NCBI GenBank assembly: GCA_020846635.1
Contig: JADLDO010000028.1
Location: 1,094,915 to 1,158,914, forward strand
Direction of reading: 5' to 3'
Length of the DNA stretch: 64,000 bases
From: Caldilineaceae bacterium
Lineage (GTDB): Bacteria > Chloroflexota > Anaerolineae > Caldilineales > Caldilineaceae
In this document: positions 45,179 to 57,900 of the stretch, one piece after another
How the letters are laid out: the number at the start of each line of letters is the position of its first letter
Position numbering within the stretch: position 1 is the first letter of the stretch
Notes under the pieces: generated by a model
The model's input: only the letters and a program-made list of their open reading frames with translations
Told to the model about the DNA's origin: nothing
Database searches by the model: none
Position numbers and translations under genes: made by a program

Positions 45179-48100
45179 GCACCAATACCGAACAAGCCTT
45201 GCAAACCCGCTTGAAGGAGGCACTGGTCGCGCTGCAACGGATGCGTACCCGGCTGGAGACTTTCGAGAAGGCTGCCGCCGAGCCGCTTGCGGTGATTGGC
45301 ATCGGCTGCCGCTTTCCAGGGGGAGCCAATGATCCTGCATCGTTCTGGCAGCTCTTACAGAATGGCGTAGACGCGATTGGCGAAGTGCCGCCGGAACGAT
45401 GGGACATTGACGCCTACTATGACCCAGACCCGGAAGCGCCAGGCAAGATGTCCAGCCGCTGGGGTGGCTTCCTAGAGGATGTTGACCAGTTTGACGCGCG
45501 GCTTTTCGGCATTTCGCCGCGCGAAGCGCGCAGCATGGACCCGCAGCAGCGTTTGCTGCTGGAAACAAGTTGGGCGGCGTTGGAGCATGCAGGGCTGGCC
45601 CCTCTGGACTTGGCGGGCAGCCAGACCGGGGTCTTTGTGGGCATCACGGTCAATGATTATTTGCAGCTCCAGATCAATCCTGCGGATGTGAGCGAGATTG
45701 ACGCCTACCGGATTACGGGCAACTGCTTGAATGGCGCGGCGGGTCGTCTGGCCTATACCTATGGCTTTAACGGGCCGGCGATGGCCGTAGACACAGCCTG
45801 CTCATCATCGCTCGTCGCTGTCCATCTGGCCTGCCAGAGCTTACACAGCCATGAGAGCAACCTGGCGCTGGCCTGCGGTGTCAACTTGATCCTGTCGCCT
45901 GACATGACCATCAGCGCGACGAAGGCCAGCATGATGGCCGCGGATGGGCGCTGCAAGACCTTTGATGCCCGCGCCGATGGCTTTGTGCGCAGCGAAGGCT
46001 GTGGCGTGGTCGTGCTGAAACGGCTGTCGGATGCCCAGGCCGCGGGCGATCCCATTCTTGCGCTCATCCGTGGCACAGCCGTCAATCAGGATGGGGCAAG
46101 CAGCGGTCTCACCGTCCCCAACAAGGCCGCGCAAGAGGCTGTGATCCGCATGGCGCTGGCGAACGCGCATGTTGACCCGGCCCAGGTCGGGTATGTGGAA
46201 GCGCATGGCACAGGCACTTCCTTGGGGGACCCGATTGAGGTGCGTGCGCTCAGTGCCGTATTGAGAGAAGGCCGCGGGCCATCAGCCCCCTTTTATGTAG
46301 GCTCGGTCAAGACCAATCTGGGGCATCTGGAGTCGGCGGCGGGCATTGCCGCGTTGATCAAGGTGGTGCTCACTTTGCGGCACCAAGAGATTCCGCCCCA
46401 TCTCCATTTCAACACACCAACGCCCAACATTGCATGGCATGAAGTCCCAGCTATTGTGCCCACAGCGCGCACCCCCTGGACGGATGCCGAGCGTATTGCG
46501 GGGGTGAGCGCGTTTGGGGCAACGGGCACCAATGCCCACGCCATTCTCTCGGCGGCCCCGGCGGTTGAGCCGGTGCGTGATCTGCCTGCCGCCCAGCCCC
46601 CTGCGTATCAGCTTCTTCCGCTCTCCGCCAAGCAAGAAGGGGCCTTGCAGGAAGTCGCAGCCGCCTACAACGCCCACCTTGCCCAAAGCGGCGAAGTCTC
46701 GCTGTTCGATCTCTGTTTTAGTGCCGCCACCGGGCGCACACACCTGGAGGAGCGGCTGGCCCTGGTTGCCGAGTCGCCGCAGCCCATGCGCGAGCAGTTG
46801 GCGGCTTTCGCAAGCGGTGAGATGCCTGTTGGCGTCGTGCGCGGGCAGGTGCAGCGGGGCGCGCGCCCCAAAGTCGCCTTCCTTTTTACCGGGCATGGCG
46901 CGCAATACCCTGGCATGGGGCATGAACTCTACCGGACGGAGCCGGTTTTTCGCCATGCGCTGGAGGAATGTGACCGCTTGCTGCGGCCCTATCTGGAGCA
47001 GCCGCTCCTGGCGGCACTCTATCCAGAGACACGCGTTTCACCCCAAGCGGCGGGCGTGTGGGATGGCATGAAGTATACGCAGCCGATGTTGTTTGCCCTG
47101 GAGTATGCCCTGGCCCAACTCTGGCGATCCTGGGGTATTAACCCCGATATCGTCATGGGGCATAGCGTCGGTGAATATGTAGCGGCTACAGTGGCGGAGG
47201 CAGTCAGCCTGGAAGATGGCTTGAAACTGGTTGCCACGCGCGGTCGCCTGATGGAGGAACTGCCTGCCAGTGGTCTGATGGCGGCGGTCTTTGCCGAACA
47301 GAGCCGGGTGGCCGCGGCAGTGGCCCCCTATGCCGACCAGGTGGGGGTTGCGGTCATCAATGGCCCGACCAACATCGTGATCTCCGGCGCGCGTGCTATC
47401 GTCCAGCAGATCCTTGAAGAACTGGCGGCGGAGGGGATCAAATCACGCCTCTTGGCAGTGGCCCAGGCGTCGCACTCGCCGCTGATTGAGCCGATTTTGG
47501 ATGAGTTTGAGCGAACGGCGCAGCAAGCCACCTTCACAACACCGCGAGTCCCGCTCATTGCCAACGTCACCGGTCGCCTGTTCGAGCGCGGTGAAGCGCC
47601 CAACGCGGCCTACTGGCGGCGTCATCTGCGCGGAACTGTGCAGTTTGCCGCCGGGATGGAGCTTTTGCACGCCAAAGGCTATCAACTCTTTCTGGAACTT
47701 GGCCCCAGCCCGACGTTGTTGGGGATGGGCAGTCGCTGTCTGCCGGATGATGCCGGGGCTGTATGGCTGCCCTCCTTGCGTAAAGATCGCAATGACCGGC
47801 AGCAGATGCTGGAAAGCCTGGGGGCGCTCTATGTGCAGGGAGTAGAGGTCAACTGGCGCAACGTCTATCAAGCGCAAGCCCCGCGCCGCGTGCCCTTGCC
47901 GACCTATCCCTTTACCCACAAGCGCTATTGGCTGAAGCCGAGAAGTGACTCGCCCAATCGCTATATGGCCGCGCCCAATGCCCATCCTCTGTTGGGGCAG
48001 CGTTTGCGTAGCGCGGGCCAGGAGATTGTCTTTGAAGCGCAGCTCAGCCTCGACGCGCAGCCGTTCCTGGCAGACCATCGTGTGCTTGGTCAGGTGGTGG

Positions 48101-51100
48101 TACCAGCGACAGTCTATTTTGAAATGGCGTATGCGGCTGCCCGCGCAGCATTTGCGTCTGGGGAATACGCGCTTGATGGCGTCTTGATCCACAAGCCGCT
48201 CATCCTACCCAATGCCGAGGCCGCGCAGATTGTCCAAGTCGTGCTTACGCGGCCGACGCACCAGCAAGCCGCCTTCCAAATTTTTAGCTTGCAGGCAGGG
48301 ACGACAAGCTGGGCAGGTGACCCCTGGCGCTTACATGCTTCGGGGGCAATCCACATCAGCGGTGACCCGGCTCTGCCATCTGCCTCAATGCCATTGGCGG
48401 AGCTACGCAGCCGCTGCCAGACACCGGTCGCCGTGGAACACCACTATCAGCGCCTGGCCCAGCGTGGACTAGACTATGGCCCGTGTTTCCACGCCATCAC
48501 AAAGCTGTGGAAAGATGCCACGGGCAATGATGTGCTTGGGCAAATTGATCTACCGGAATCGCTGGTGGCGGAGGCGAATCGCTATCACCTTCACCCGGCC
48601 CTGCTCGACAGTTGTATGCAGGTGCTGGATGCGGCTTTGCCCGCTGACAGTGATGATGACAAGGGCGCTGACAATACCTATTTACCCATCAGCCTGGATC
48701 GGCTCACGCTCTACCAGCGGCCCGGCCCGCGATTGTGGAGCTATGCCACGATCCAACCTTTGCAAACACCGTCGCGGGGGATGCTGCAAGGAGATGTCTA
48801 TCTCTTTGATGATCAAGGCGAGCCGGTGGGTGAATTGACCGGCTTGACGTTGCAGCATGTGGATCGAGCGCAGATCGCGCAACTCCAGCAAGCGCCCCTG
48901 GAGCAATGGCTGTATGAAGTGGTGTGGGAGCTTAAGACGCTGGAACCGTCACAAAGCGCAATGGCGGAAGCTGCTGAGGAAAAGACATGGCTCATCTTTG
49001 CCGATGAGAGCGGGCTGGGAGAATCGCTGGCCGCGCATCTGCAAGCGGGGGAGCGTAATGCGATTCTGGTCTTTCGCGGCAGCTACTTTGAGATGGTTGG
49101 CCCTGCGCGTTTCCGCGTGAATCCGACCGACCGCAGTGACTTCCAGCAGTTGCTGGTGACAGTGGGCGCAGACAAAGCCCCATACCCCCCAGAGATCGTT
49201 TATCTCTGGGCGCTCGACCATCCGGTCTGCTATGCCGCTGATCTACCGGCAGCCGCGTTAGCCGATGCCCAAGCGGAGGCGTGCGGCGCAGCGCTGCACC
49301 TGACGCAAGCCCTTTTGACAACGGAGGGTGCGGCGACAGCACACTTGCGGCTGGTGACGCGGGGCGCGCAGCCCGCAGATACAGCAGGCGCAAACGCGCT
49401 CCCCGGCACTGCACAAGCCACCTTGTGGGGGCTGGGCAAGGTCATTGTGCAGGAACACCCGGAGCTTGACTGTATTTGCATTGATCTCGATCCAACCGGG
49501 ACACCGGATGAAGTTGAGCTGTTGGTGCAGACCATTGAGGCGCGGGATGGTGAAGACCAAGTGGCATTGCGCCGCAATCAACGCCTGGTTCCTCGCCTGG
49601 TTCAAAGTGCCGCGCGTGAGGCGAGCCACCCGCTGGTGCAGCCGATCTTGGCGGGTCAGCCCTATCAACTGGTCGTCTCGAATGGCGAGACGCTGGAGGA
49701 TTTGGAATTTCGCCCGCTTCAGCGCCGCGCGCCGCAAGCCGGAGAGGTAGAAATTGAAGTCCATGCCACAGGGCTTGGCTTCCGCGATGTTTTGAAGACA
49801 TTGGGTATGGTCACGCAGGACAGGGGCGCGTTAGGGGGTGAGTGCGCCGGGCGCTTGGTTGCGGTGGGGGCGGCTGTCAATCACCTCAAGGTGGGCGATG
49901 AAGTCATGGTCATGGCGCTTGGCAGCTTTTGCTCGCATGTGACTGTACCCGCGGCTTTTGTGGCACTAAAGCCACGTAATCTCTCTCTGGTCGAGGCCGC
50001 CACCGTCCCCTCTGCCTTCCTGACAGCCTACTACACATTACACCATCTGGGCGGAATGACCGCGGGCGACCGTGTGTTGATCCATTCGGCCACAGGTGGG
50101 GTCGGGCTGGCCGCGGTGCAACTGGCACAGCTCGCTGGGGCCGAGATTTTTGCCACAGCCGGCAGCGCAGCCAAACGGGCCTTGCTCAAGAGGCTGGGCG
50201 TGCAGCATGTGATGAACTCTCGTACCCTCGACTTTGCCGATGAAATCAGCAAGATTACAGAGGGCGCAGGAGTCAAGATCATCCTCAACTCGCTGGCAGA
50301 AGAATTCAGGGAGCGGAGTTTTTCCGTGTTGGCAGAGGAGGGCTGCTTCCTGGAAATTGGCAAGCGTGGCGTCTGGAGCCGTGAACAGGTGGCGGAAGTG
50401 CGGCCACGGGCGCGCTATTATGTGGCCGATCTTGTGACGTTGGGCGAACAAGACCCCACCTTGATTGCACAGATGCTGCATGAATTGACCTCTGCCTTTG
50501 CAACAGGCGATCTGAAGCCTCTCCCGCTGCAAGTCTTTCCCATGCAGCGGATCAGCGATGCCTTCCGCTACATGGCGCAAGCGCGGCATATCGGCAAGAT
50601 TGTGCTCATGCAGAAAGAGGACACTGCCCCGGCAGTGGCGATTCAGGCAGACGCGACCTATCTCATTACGGGTGGGTTAGGGGGTCTTGGATTGGCAACG
50701 GCCCGTTGGCTGGTCGAGCAGGGGGCGCGCCATCTGATGTTGGTGGGGCGAAGCGCCCCTGTGGCAGCGGCACAAGCTATCCTTGATGAATTGGAGGCGC
50801 ATGGCGCTCAGATTGTCGTCGCGCAAGGCGATGTCTCACAGTTCGATGAGATCAGCCGCGTCTTTACGCAGATGGCGACATCCCTTCCGCCGCTCAAAGG
50901 GGTCATCCACGCGGCAGGCGTGCTGGACGATGGCGCGATTCTGCATCAGGAGTGGTCACGCTTTGCCAAAGTCTTTGCACCCAAAGTGGAGGGCAGTTGG
51001 AATCTGCACCTTCTCACGCACACACTGCCCCTGGATTTCTTCGTGGCCTATTCGTCGGCGGTTTCGTTGTTGGGTTCAGCCGGACAGCCAAACCATGTCG

Positions 51101-51921
51101 CGGCCAACACGTTTTTGGATTCGCTCGCCCACTATCGCCAGAGCCAGGGGCTGCCCGCCTTGAGTATCAATTGGGGGCCCTGGTCAGAGATTGGCGCTGC
51201 TGCCGGTCATCAGGCTCATGTCCGCGCGCGCGGGGTCAGCATGATGGAGCCGCGTCAAGGGATTGAGATGCTGGAACGTCTCTTGCTGCGGGCGGGCGGT
51301 TTCATGGGCAGCGCAAACGTTTGCCAGGTGGGGGTAATTCCCATTGATTGGTCGCGCTTTGGGGCTCAATCCGCAGCGCTACCGCTGTTCTTTGCAAAAG
51401 TCGCCCAACCTGAAAAAGCGCACGTCGAACAGGACGCAAAGCCAGAGAGTGACCCACGTCAGGCCGATTTGCTGGCCCGTCTTGCGGAGGCCCCCCTGGC
51501 CCGACGCCAGAGTCTCTTGCTGGGCTTCGTGCGCGAGCAAAGCCTGAAGGTGCTAGGGCTGGAGCCTACCTTTGCGCTGGATCGACGACAGCCGCTGCAA
51601 GAATTAGGACTTGATTCGTTGATGGCGGTTGATCTGCGTAACCGGCTGGGAACTGGGCTGGCGCTGAAACAGAAGCTGCCATCCACCCTGGTTTTTGATT
51701 ACCCCACCGTGGAGGCGCTGACGAGCTATTTGAGCGCCAAAGTCCTTGCCGCCGCAGGGGTAAGCCCAGCCTCCCCAGCAGTGGTTGCACACGGTAGCAA
51801 CGATCACAGCCGCGACAACGGGACAGAACAGGCCACTTTGGTGGAACTTGAGACGCTTTCGGATGAAGCTGCCGAAGCGCTCCTGCTGGCAAAGCTCGGC
51901 ACTGTGACTCAAGAGAAATGA
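45175..51921 (+). CDS. Type I PKS module 3: KS-AT-DH-ER-KR-ACP
   Basis: A 2248-residue module whose ATG overlaps the PKS2 TGA. Helical docking region at 5-35. KS: Cys209, EAHGTGT, KTNLGH. AT: Ser664 in GHSVGE; the substrate motif is QASH (764-767), closer to methylmalonyl types ([YVW]ASH) than to HAFH. DH: His968 in HRVLGQVVVP, Asp1145. ER with SATGGVG (1638-1644). KR (1822-2005) has TGGLGGLG and LDD, but the catalytic Tyr position is His1974 (PNHVAAN). I recall the NHxAAN variant from other PKSs, so inactivity is not certain. ACP Ser2148 in GLDSL. Predicted to give a fully reduced unit if the KR works. Confidence 0.95.
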   Translation: MSTNTEQALQTRLKEALVALQRMRTRLETFEKAAAEPLAVIGIGCRFPGGANDPASFWQLLQNGVDAIGEVPPERWDIDAYYDPDPEAPGKMSSRWGGFLEDVDQFDARLFGISPREARSMDPQQRLLLETSWAALEHAGLAPLDLAGSQTGVFVGITVNDYLQLQINPADVSEIDAYRITGNCLNGAAGRLAYTYGFNGPAMAVDTACSSSLVAVHLACQSLHSHESNLALACGVNLILSPDMTISATKASMMAADGRCKTFDARADGFVRSEGCGVVVLKRLSDAQAAGDPILALIRGTAVNQDGASSGLTVPNKAAQEAVIRMALANAHVDPAQVGYVEAHGTGTSLGDPIEVRALSAVLREGRGPSAPFYVGSVKTNLGHLESAAGIAALIKVVLTLRHQEIPPHLHFNTPTPNIAWHEVPAIVPTARTPWTDAERIAGVSAFGATGTNAHAILSAAPAVEPVRDLPAAQPPAYQLLPLSAKQEGALQEVAAAYNAHLAQSGEVSLFDLCFSAATGRTHLEERLALVAESPQPMREQLAAFASGEMPVGVVRGQVQRGARPKVAFLFTGHGAQYPGMGHELYRTEPVFRHALEECDRLLRPYLEQPLLAALYPETRVSPQAAGVWDGMKYTQPMLFALEYALAQLWRSWGINPDIVMGHSVGEYVAATVAEAVSLEDGLKLVATRGRLMEELPASGLMAAVFAEQSRVAAAVAPYADQVGVAVINGPTNIVISGARAIVQQILEELAAEGIKSRLLAVAQASHSPLIEPILDEFERTAQQATFTTPRVPLIANVTGRLFERGEAPNAAYWRRHLRGTVQFAAGMELLHAKGYQLFLELGPSPTLLGMGSRCLPDDAGAVWLPSLRKDRNDRQQMLESLGALYVQGVEVNWRNVYQAQAPRRVPLPTYPFTHKRYWLKPRSDSPNRYMAAPNAHPLLGQRLRSAGQEIVFEAQLSLDAQPFLADHRVLGQVVVPATVYFEMAYAAARAAFASGEYALDGVLIHKPLILPNAEAAQIVQVVLTRPTHQQAAFQIFSLQAGTTSWAGDPWRLHASGAIHISGDPALPSASMPLAELRSRCQTPVAVEHHYQRLAQRGLDYGPCFHAITKLWKDATGNDVLGQIDLPESLVAEANRYHLHPALLDSCMQVLDAALPADSDDDKGADNTYLPISLDRLTLYQRPGPRLWSYATIQPLQTPSRGMLQGDVYLFDDQGEPVGELTGLTLQHVDRAQIAQLQQAPLEQWLYEVVWELKTLEPSQSAMAEAAEEKTWLIFADESGLGESLAAHLQAGERNAILVFRGSYFEMVGPARFRVNPTDRSDFQQLLVTVGADKAPYPPEIVYLWALDHPVCYAADLPAAALADAQAEACGAALHLTQALLTTEGAATAHLRLVTRGAQPADTAGANALPGTAQATLWGLGKVIVQEHPELDCICIDLDPTGTPDEVELLVQTIEARDGEDQVALRRNQRLVPRLVQSAAREASHPLVQPILAGQPYQLVVSNGETLEDLEFRPLQRRAPQAGEVEIEVHATGLGFRDVLKTLGMVTQDRGALGGECAGRLVAVGAAVNHLKVGDEVMVMALGSFCSHVTVPAAFVALKPRNLSLVEAATVPSAFLTAYYTLHHLGGMTAGDRVLIHSATGGVGLAAVQLAQLAGAEIFATAGSAAKRALLKRLGVQHVMNSRTLDFADEISKITEGAGVKIILNSLAEEFRERSFSVLAEEGCFLEIGKRGVWSREQVAEVRPRARYYVADLVTLGEQDPTLIAQMLHELTSAFATGDLKPLPLQVFPMQRISDAFRYMAQARHIGKIVLMQKEDTAPAVAIQADATYLITGGLGGLGLATARWLVEQGARHLMLVGRSAPVAAAQAILDELEAHGAQIVVAQGDVSQFDEISRVFTQMATSLPPLKGVIHAAGVLDDGAILHQEWSRFAKVFAPKVEGSWNLHLLTHTLPLDFFVAYSSAVSLLGSAGQPNHVAANTFLDSLAHYRQSQGLPALSINWGPWSEIGAAAGHQAHVRARGVSMMEPRQGIEMLERLLLRAGGFMGSANVCQVGVIPIDWSRFGAQSAALPLFFAKVAQPEKAHVEQDAKPESDPRQADLLARLAEAPLARRQSLLLGFVREQSLKVLGLEPTFALDRRQPLQELGLDSLMAVDLRNRLGTGLALKQKLPSTLVFDYPTVEALTSYLSAKVLAAAGVSPASPAVVAHGSNDHSRDNGTEQATLVELETLSDEAAEALLLAKLGTVTQEK

Positions 51922-51938
51922 CGCAGGGAGAATTTAGC

Positions 51939-54900
51939 ATGGGTACAGAAGCAAGCTCGCCGCGCATCACGCAGCTCTCTCCCACCAAGCAGGCGATCTA
52001 TAAGATTGAAGAATTGACTGCCAAGCTCCAGGCGCTTGAAATGGGCCGCAGCGAACCGATTGCCATTATTGGCATGGGCTGCCGCTTCCCAGGGGGGGCC
52101 AACAGCCCGGACGAATTCTGGCAGTTGCTTCGAGAGGGAACGGATGCTATCAGCGAAGTTCCGGCGGCGCGCTGGGACAAGGACGCCTATTATGATGCCG
52201 ACCCCTTGACACCCGGCAAGATGTCGACGCGCTGGGGTGGCTTCTTGTCAGATGTTGACCAATTTGACCCCCACTTTTTCGGTATCTCTCCGCGCGAGGC
52301 TGCCGATTTAGACCCCCAGCACCGTTTGTTGCTGGAGGTGGGGTGGGAGGCACTGGAAGATGCCGCGCAAGCGCCTGAGCAGCTCGCCGGCAGCGCAACC
52401 GGCGTATTCGTCGGTATTTCCAGCTTTGACTATGGGCAGTTGCTGCTGAATCAAAACCCAACCGCCATCAATGCCTATCTGGCGCAGGGGATGTCGCACA
52501 GTACGGCTGCGGGCCGTCTCTCCTATGTACTGGGGCTACAGGGGCCGAGTGTCGCCGTCGATACAGCCTGTTCTTCCTCGCTGATGGCGGCTCACCTGTC
52601 TATCCAAAGCCTGCGTGCTCGTGAATGTGATATGAGCTTGGTGGGCGGTGTCAACACCATCCTGATCCCCGAACTCCTGATCGGGTTTTCAAAGTCGCAG
52701 ATGATGGCGAGTGATGGACGCTGCAAGACCTTTGATGCGGCGGCAGATGGCTTTGTGCGCGCCGAGGGCTGTGGCGTACTCGTTCTGAAGCGGCTCTCGG
52801 ATGCCGAGGCGCATGGCGATCGCATCTTGGCGATCATTCGTGGCTCTGCTGCCAATCAGGATGGGCGCAGCAATGGTCTTACCGCGCCCAATGGCCCGGC
52901 CCAGGAAGATGTCATCCGCAAGGCGCTCGCCAACAGCCACCTGCTGCCGCGCGAAGTGGGCTATGTCGAAGCGCATGGCACAGGAACTTCGCTGGGCGAT
53001 CCCATTGAGGTGCAGGCGTTGGGCGCGGTCTTGGGTGAAGGCAGGATGCAGAAGAACCCATTGTTAATCGGCTCGGTTAAGACCAATCTTGGACACATGG
53101 AAGCGGCTGCGGGGGTCGCAGCCATGATCAAGGTGGTTCTTGCCCTGCAACATGGACAAATCCCGCCGCATCTGCACCTGCACGAACCGAACCCATTGAT
53201 TCCGTGGGAAGAACTCCCGATTGATGTTCCCACACAATTGACGCCCTTCCCCAGTTCCGAAGGTCGTTCGATTGCCGGGGTGAGCTCGTTTGGCTTTAGC
53301 GGAACCAATGTCCATCTACTGCTGGAGGCAGCACCCACATCTCCTGTGCAACCACAGGAGGTAGATCGCCCGCTGCATCTCCTGACCCTATCCGCCAAGA
53401 ATCAAGCGGCGCTGCAGACGCTGGCAAGTCGCTATGGGCAGTTGCTTGCCCAAGAGAAGCCGGACTTTGCCGATTTCTGCTTCACCGCCAACGCAGGTCG
53501 CTCTCACTTCAGCCAACGGCTGGCATTGGTCGCTGCCTCGACGGACGAAGCCCAAGCGCAACTTGCGGCCTTTGTCACTGGCGAAGCATCACCCGGCCTG
53601 AACAGCGGTGAAGTGCCTGGTACTGAAGCACCTGAAATCGTCTTTTTGTTCAGCGGCCAAGGATCACAGTACGTAGGCATGGGACGCGAACTGTATACGC
53701 ACAGTCCCGTTTTCCGCCAAGTGATGGAGGAGTGTGATGCCTTGCTGCGTCCACATCTGCCACACTCGCTGCTCTCGGTGCTTTACGGAGATGACCCAGC
53801 GATCACAGCGCTGCTCGATGAAACAGCCTATACTCAACCTGCGCTCTTTGCCGTGGAATATGCGCTTGCCATGCTTTGGCAGAGTTGGGGGATTCGTCCA
53901 TCGGCGGTGATGGGACACAGCGTGGGTGAGTATGTGGCCGCCTGTGTGGCCGGGGTGATGAGCCTGGGGGACGGACTCAGACTCATCGCGCAGCGCGGGC
54001 GGCTGATGCAGGCATTACCCAAGAATGGAGGCATGGCAGCCATTTTTGCTGATGAGGCGACGGTGCGTGGCTTGCTGGCTGCTTATGCCGGAGAGCTTGA
54101 TCTGGCTGCGCTCAACGGCCCACACAATATCGTGATCTCCGGTGAGCAAAGCGCTGTGGCGACTGTTCTATCCGAAGCGCAGGCGCAGGGGATCAAGAGC
54201 CGGCAGCTCAATGTCTCTCATGCCTTTCACTCCCCCCTCATGCAGCCCATCCTGGACGAGTTTGAGTCCATCGCCCGCGCGATCCCCTACCACCCGCCAA
54301 CGCTGTCCTTGATGTCGAACTTGACAGGAGAGCGCTGGCGTGAAGATGTCGCGCCCGATGCCGCGTATTGGTGTCGCCATGTGCGTCAAGCAGTGCGCTT
54401 TTCCGAGAGTGTCCAGAGTTTGCACAGGCAGGGTTACACCCACTTTTTGGAGATCGGCCCCGGCACAGTGCTCCTGGCGATGGCCCAGCGTACCCTGCCG
54501 CCAGAGGCGGCGATCCAGGTCTGGCCTTCGCTGCGCCAAAATCGCAGCGAATGGGAACAGATGTTGGAGACGCTGGCGGCGCTCTATCTACAGGGAGCAG
54601 ATGTGGATTGGGCGAGCTTTGACCAGCCTTATGCGCGCCGGCGGCTTTCGCTGCCCACCTATCCCTTCCAGCGCCAGGGCTATTGGCTTTCCCCTCCCGC
54701 ACATGCTCCACAACGGCAGGCAGGTCTGAACCATCGCGGCACAAGCCTGCACCCTTTGCTGGGCAGGCAGCTACGTCTAGCTGGTAGCCAGAAGGTCTTT
54801 GAGACGGAGGTGAGCTTTGAGACGCATCCGTTTGTGGCAGATCACCGCGTGCATGGCATGACCCTCTTTCCGGCTGCGGGCTATATCGAGATGGCCTTTG

Positions 54901-57900
54901 CGGCTGGGCGTACCCTCTTTGGGGTGGACATGCCGGCCGTCGAAGCGTTGGCGCTGCACAAACCGCTCATCCTCAACGCCGGTGTCGTGCAGACATTGCA
55001 ATTGCTGTTGGCTCCAGAAGGAGAGGAAAGTGCTTCGTTCAGTATCTACAGCCTTGCCGATCCTAACCAGGAGGCTGCTTCCGGTGAATGGCAGCTACAT
55101 GCCACCGGCACGCTCTGTGTGCATGCAGCCAGCCAGAAGACGCCGCTGTTGGGCGGGCTAGACGAGATACGGGCGCGCTGCCAGGAACAGATGACGGCGC
55201 AAGAGCATTATGCGCGTCTATCCGGCTATGGCATTGAGCTTGGGCCTGCGTTTCGTTCGGTGCAGGAGATTTTCAAGGGCGTTGGCGAGGTCGTCGCGCG
55301 GATTTCGCTCCCGCCGTACCTGGTTGATGACGCCGCACGCTATCAGATTCACCCGGCGCTTCTCGATGGCTCTCTCCAGGTATTTGGGGCCACGCTCGAT
55401 GCGGGTGACGCAACCTATATGCCGATTAGCCTGGCGCGCTTCCAGCTTTACCGCGCCCTGCCTGAACAAATTTGGAGTGTCCTTGTCTCTCAAACCGATG
55501 GCGCTTCCAGCGTACGCGCACGAACCGGTGACATCTATCTGTTGGACGCAGCGGGTGAACTTGTCGGCAAAGTCGAAGGCTTGTTGTTGAAGCAGATAGA
55601 ACGGCAGGCAATCGTTCAAGCAGGGGCAGGTGAGAGCGACCAGTGGACTTACCAGCTTGAATGGCACTTGGCCCCGCTCACTGTCGAACTGCCTATGGCA
55701 CAGGGGGCAGAGGAGCAGGATCAAGGGGCAGACGACGATCTGCTTGCCCCCCGCCAAATTGTGACGCGCCTCGACTCTGCGCTTAGCCAGCTTCAGCAAG
55801 ACGCCGAAGTGCGCCAGGTGCAAGAGGTTTTACCGGCGCTGGAATCGCTCAGCACTGCCTACTTTATCGAGGCACTGCGCGCATTGGGGTGGCAGCTTCA
55901 GACGGGCGAAAGGGTGTCGATCGATGCGCTTGCCGCACAGCTTGAGATTGCCCCGCAGCATCGCCGCCTGTTTGAGCGCATGCTCGACCTGTTGGCGCAG
56001 GATGGCTATGGAAAACGGGATGGCACAGGCTGGCAGGCCTACCTGCCCCTGGAGCCACGCAACCCCCAGGCGCACTTATCGACACTGCTCGACCACTATC
56101 CGGCCTTCAAGGCTGAACTGACATTGGCGGGACGCTGCGGTCGCCACTGGGCAGAGGCGTTGCAGGGCAAGCAGGATCCTTTGGAACTGCTCTTTCCTGA
56201 CGGTTCTTTGGCAGAAGCCGAGAAGATGTACCACGAGTCACCGCTCTTGCGTGGGCAGAATATCCTCGCCGGTGAAGCAGTGCAGGCAGCCATCAGCCCG
56301 CTGCCAAAGGATCGCCCCGTTCGCATCCTGGAGATTGGCGCTGGTACGGGCGGAACGACTGTGCGCGTGCTCCCCCACCTCGATCCAGAGCAGGCGCACT
56401 ATACCTTTACGGATGTGTCGCCCCTGTTTGTCAACAGAGCCAGGGCGCGCTTCCAGCGCTTCTCCTTTGTCGAGTTTCGGCCATTGGACATTGAACGTCC
56501 ACCCGAATCGCAAGGATTCGCGTCGCATCAATTCGACATCGTGCTGGCTGCCAATGTGCTGCACGCCACCGCGGATCTGCGCCGTACGCTCCAGCATGTG
56601 AGCGATCTGTTGGCCCCAGGGGGCATGATGCTGCTGATCGAAGGAACGGGGCCACAACGCTTCAAGGATTTGGTCGTGGGTTTGACCGAGGGCTGGTGGA
56701 AGTTTACCGATCTGGCCCTGCGCCCTTCCTGCGCTCTTTTGCCGCCGCAAGCGTGGCTGGCATTGCTGGAAGGCATAGGCTTTAGCGATGCCGCTGCCAT
56801 ACCCAGCGCGCCTGACCAGGAGACTTTGCTCACCGGTGAAGCGCTGATTTTTGCCTCTCGCCCGCAGCCGGGGAGAGACGAGTTGGCGCAGCCCAAACGC
56901 TGGTTGGTATTCGCTGACGAGGGCGGCGTGGGCAAGAGCCTGGCGCAACAACTGGCGCGCGGCGGCAAACAGGTCTGCATGATCTATCCGGGCGATGCGT
57001 ACCAACGCGTGGGTGACAATGCGTTCACCGTAAACCCACTGCAACCTGCCGATTTCCAACGGCTTCTCCAGGAGGCAGTGGCAGCGGGCGCGTTGTGTGA
57101 GGGGGTTGTTCACTTGTGGAGCCTGGACGCGACCCTCACCGATGAGATCGCGTGCAGCGCGCTCATGGCGCAGCAGCAGCAGATGGTCGGGAGCCTGATC
57201 CATCTTGTTCAGGCTGTGGCGCAGGGAAATCTTGATCCCAAACCGCGGCTTTGGATTGTGACGCGCCAGACGCAGCACGCAGGCGAGGGATCAGCGCCCT
57301 TCCACCCAGAACAGGCGACGATGTGGGGGGTGGGGCGTGTCCTTGCCTTGAACTATCCAGCGTGGTGGGGCGGGCTGATTGACCTGGAGTGGCAAGAGGA
57401 TCGCCAGGAGGACATAGTCACTGCCGCGGCTCAAGTGCAGGCTGAGATTGAGCAAGCACATGAGCAAGGTGAAGACCAGGTTGCCTGGCGGGGCGCGCAG
57501 CGGTATGTAGCGCGGCTTGTGCAAAGCCGAACGCCGGCGCAGCAGCCGCTTCGCTGGCAGAGCGATGGCTCCTATCTCATTACAGGCGGGCTGGGGAGCC
57601 TGGGGCGAAAGGTTGCTGCCTGGCTGGCGCAGCAGGGCGCGCAGCATCTGGTTTTGGCAAGCCGTACGCCCCTGCCCGACCGTTCAACCTGGTCGTCGTT
57701 GGAGCCGCAAAGCGCAGAGGCCAATCGCGTTGCCGCGGTGCAGGCGATTGAGGCGATGGGGGCAAGCGTCACCACGGCTGCGGTTGATGTTGGCGATGCA
57801 CAAGAGATGGCGGCTCTCTTTGACCGCTTCGGCAAGGAACTGCCTCCGCTGGCTGGTCTCTTTCATGCCGCGGCAGCCGGTGAATCTGTGCCGATTGAGG

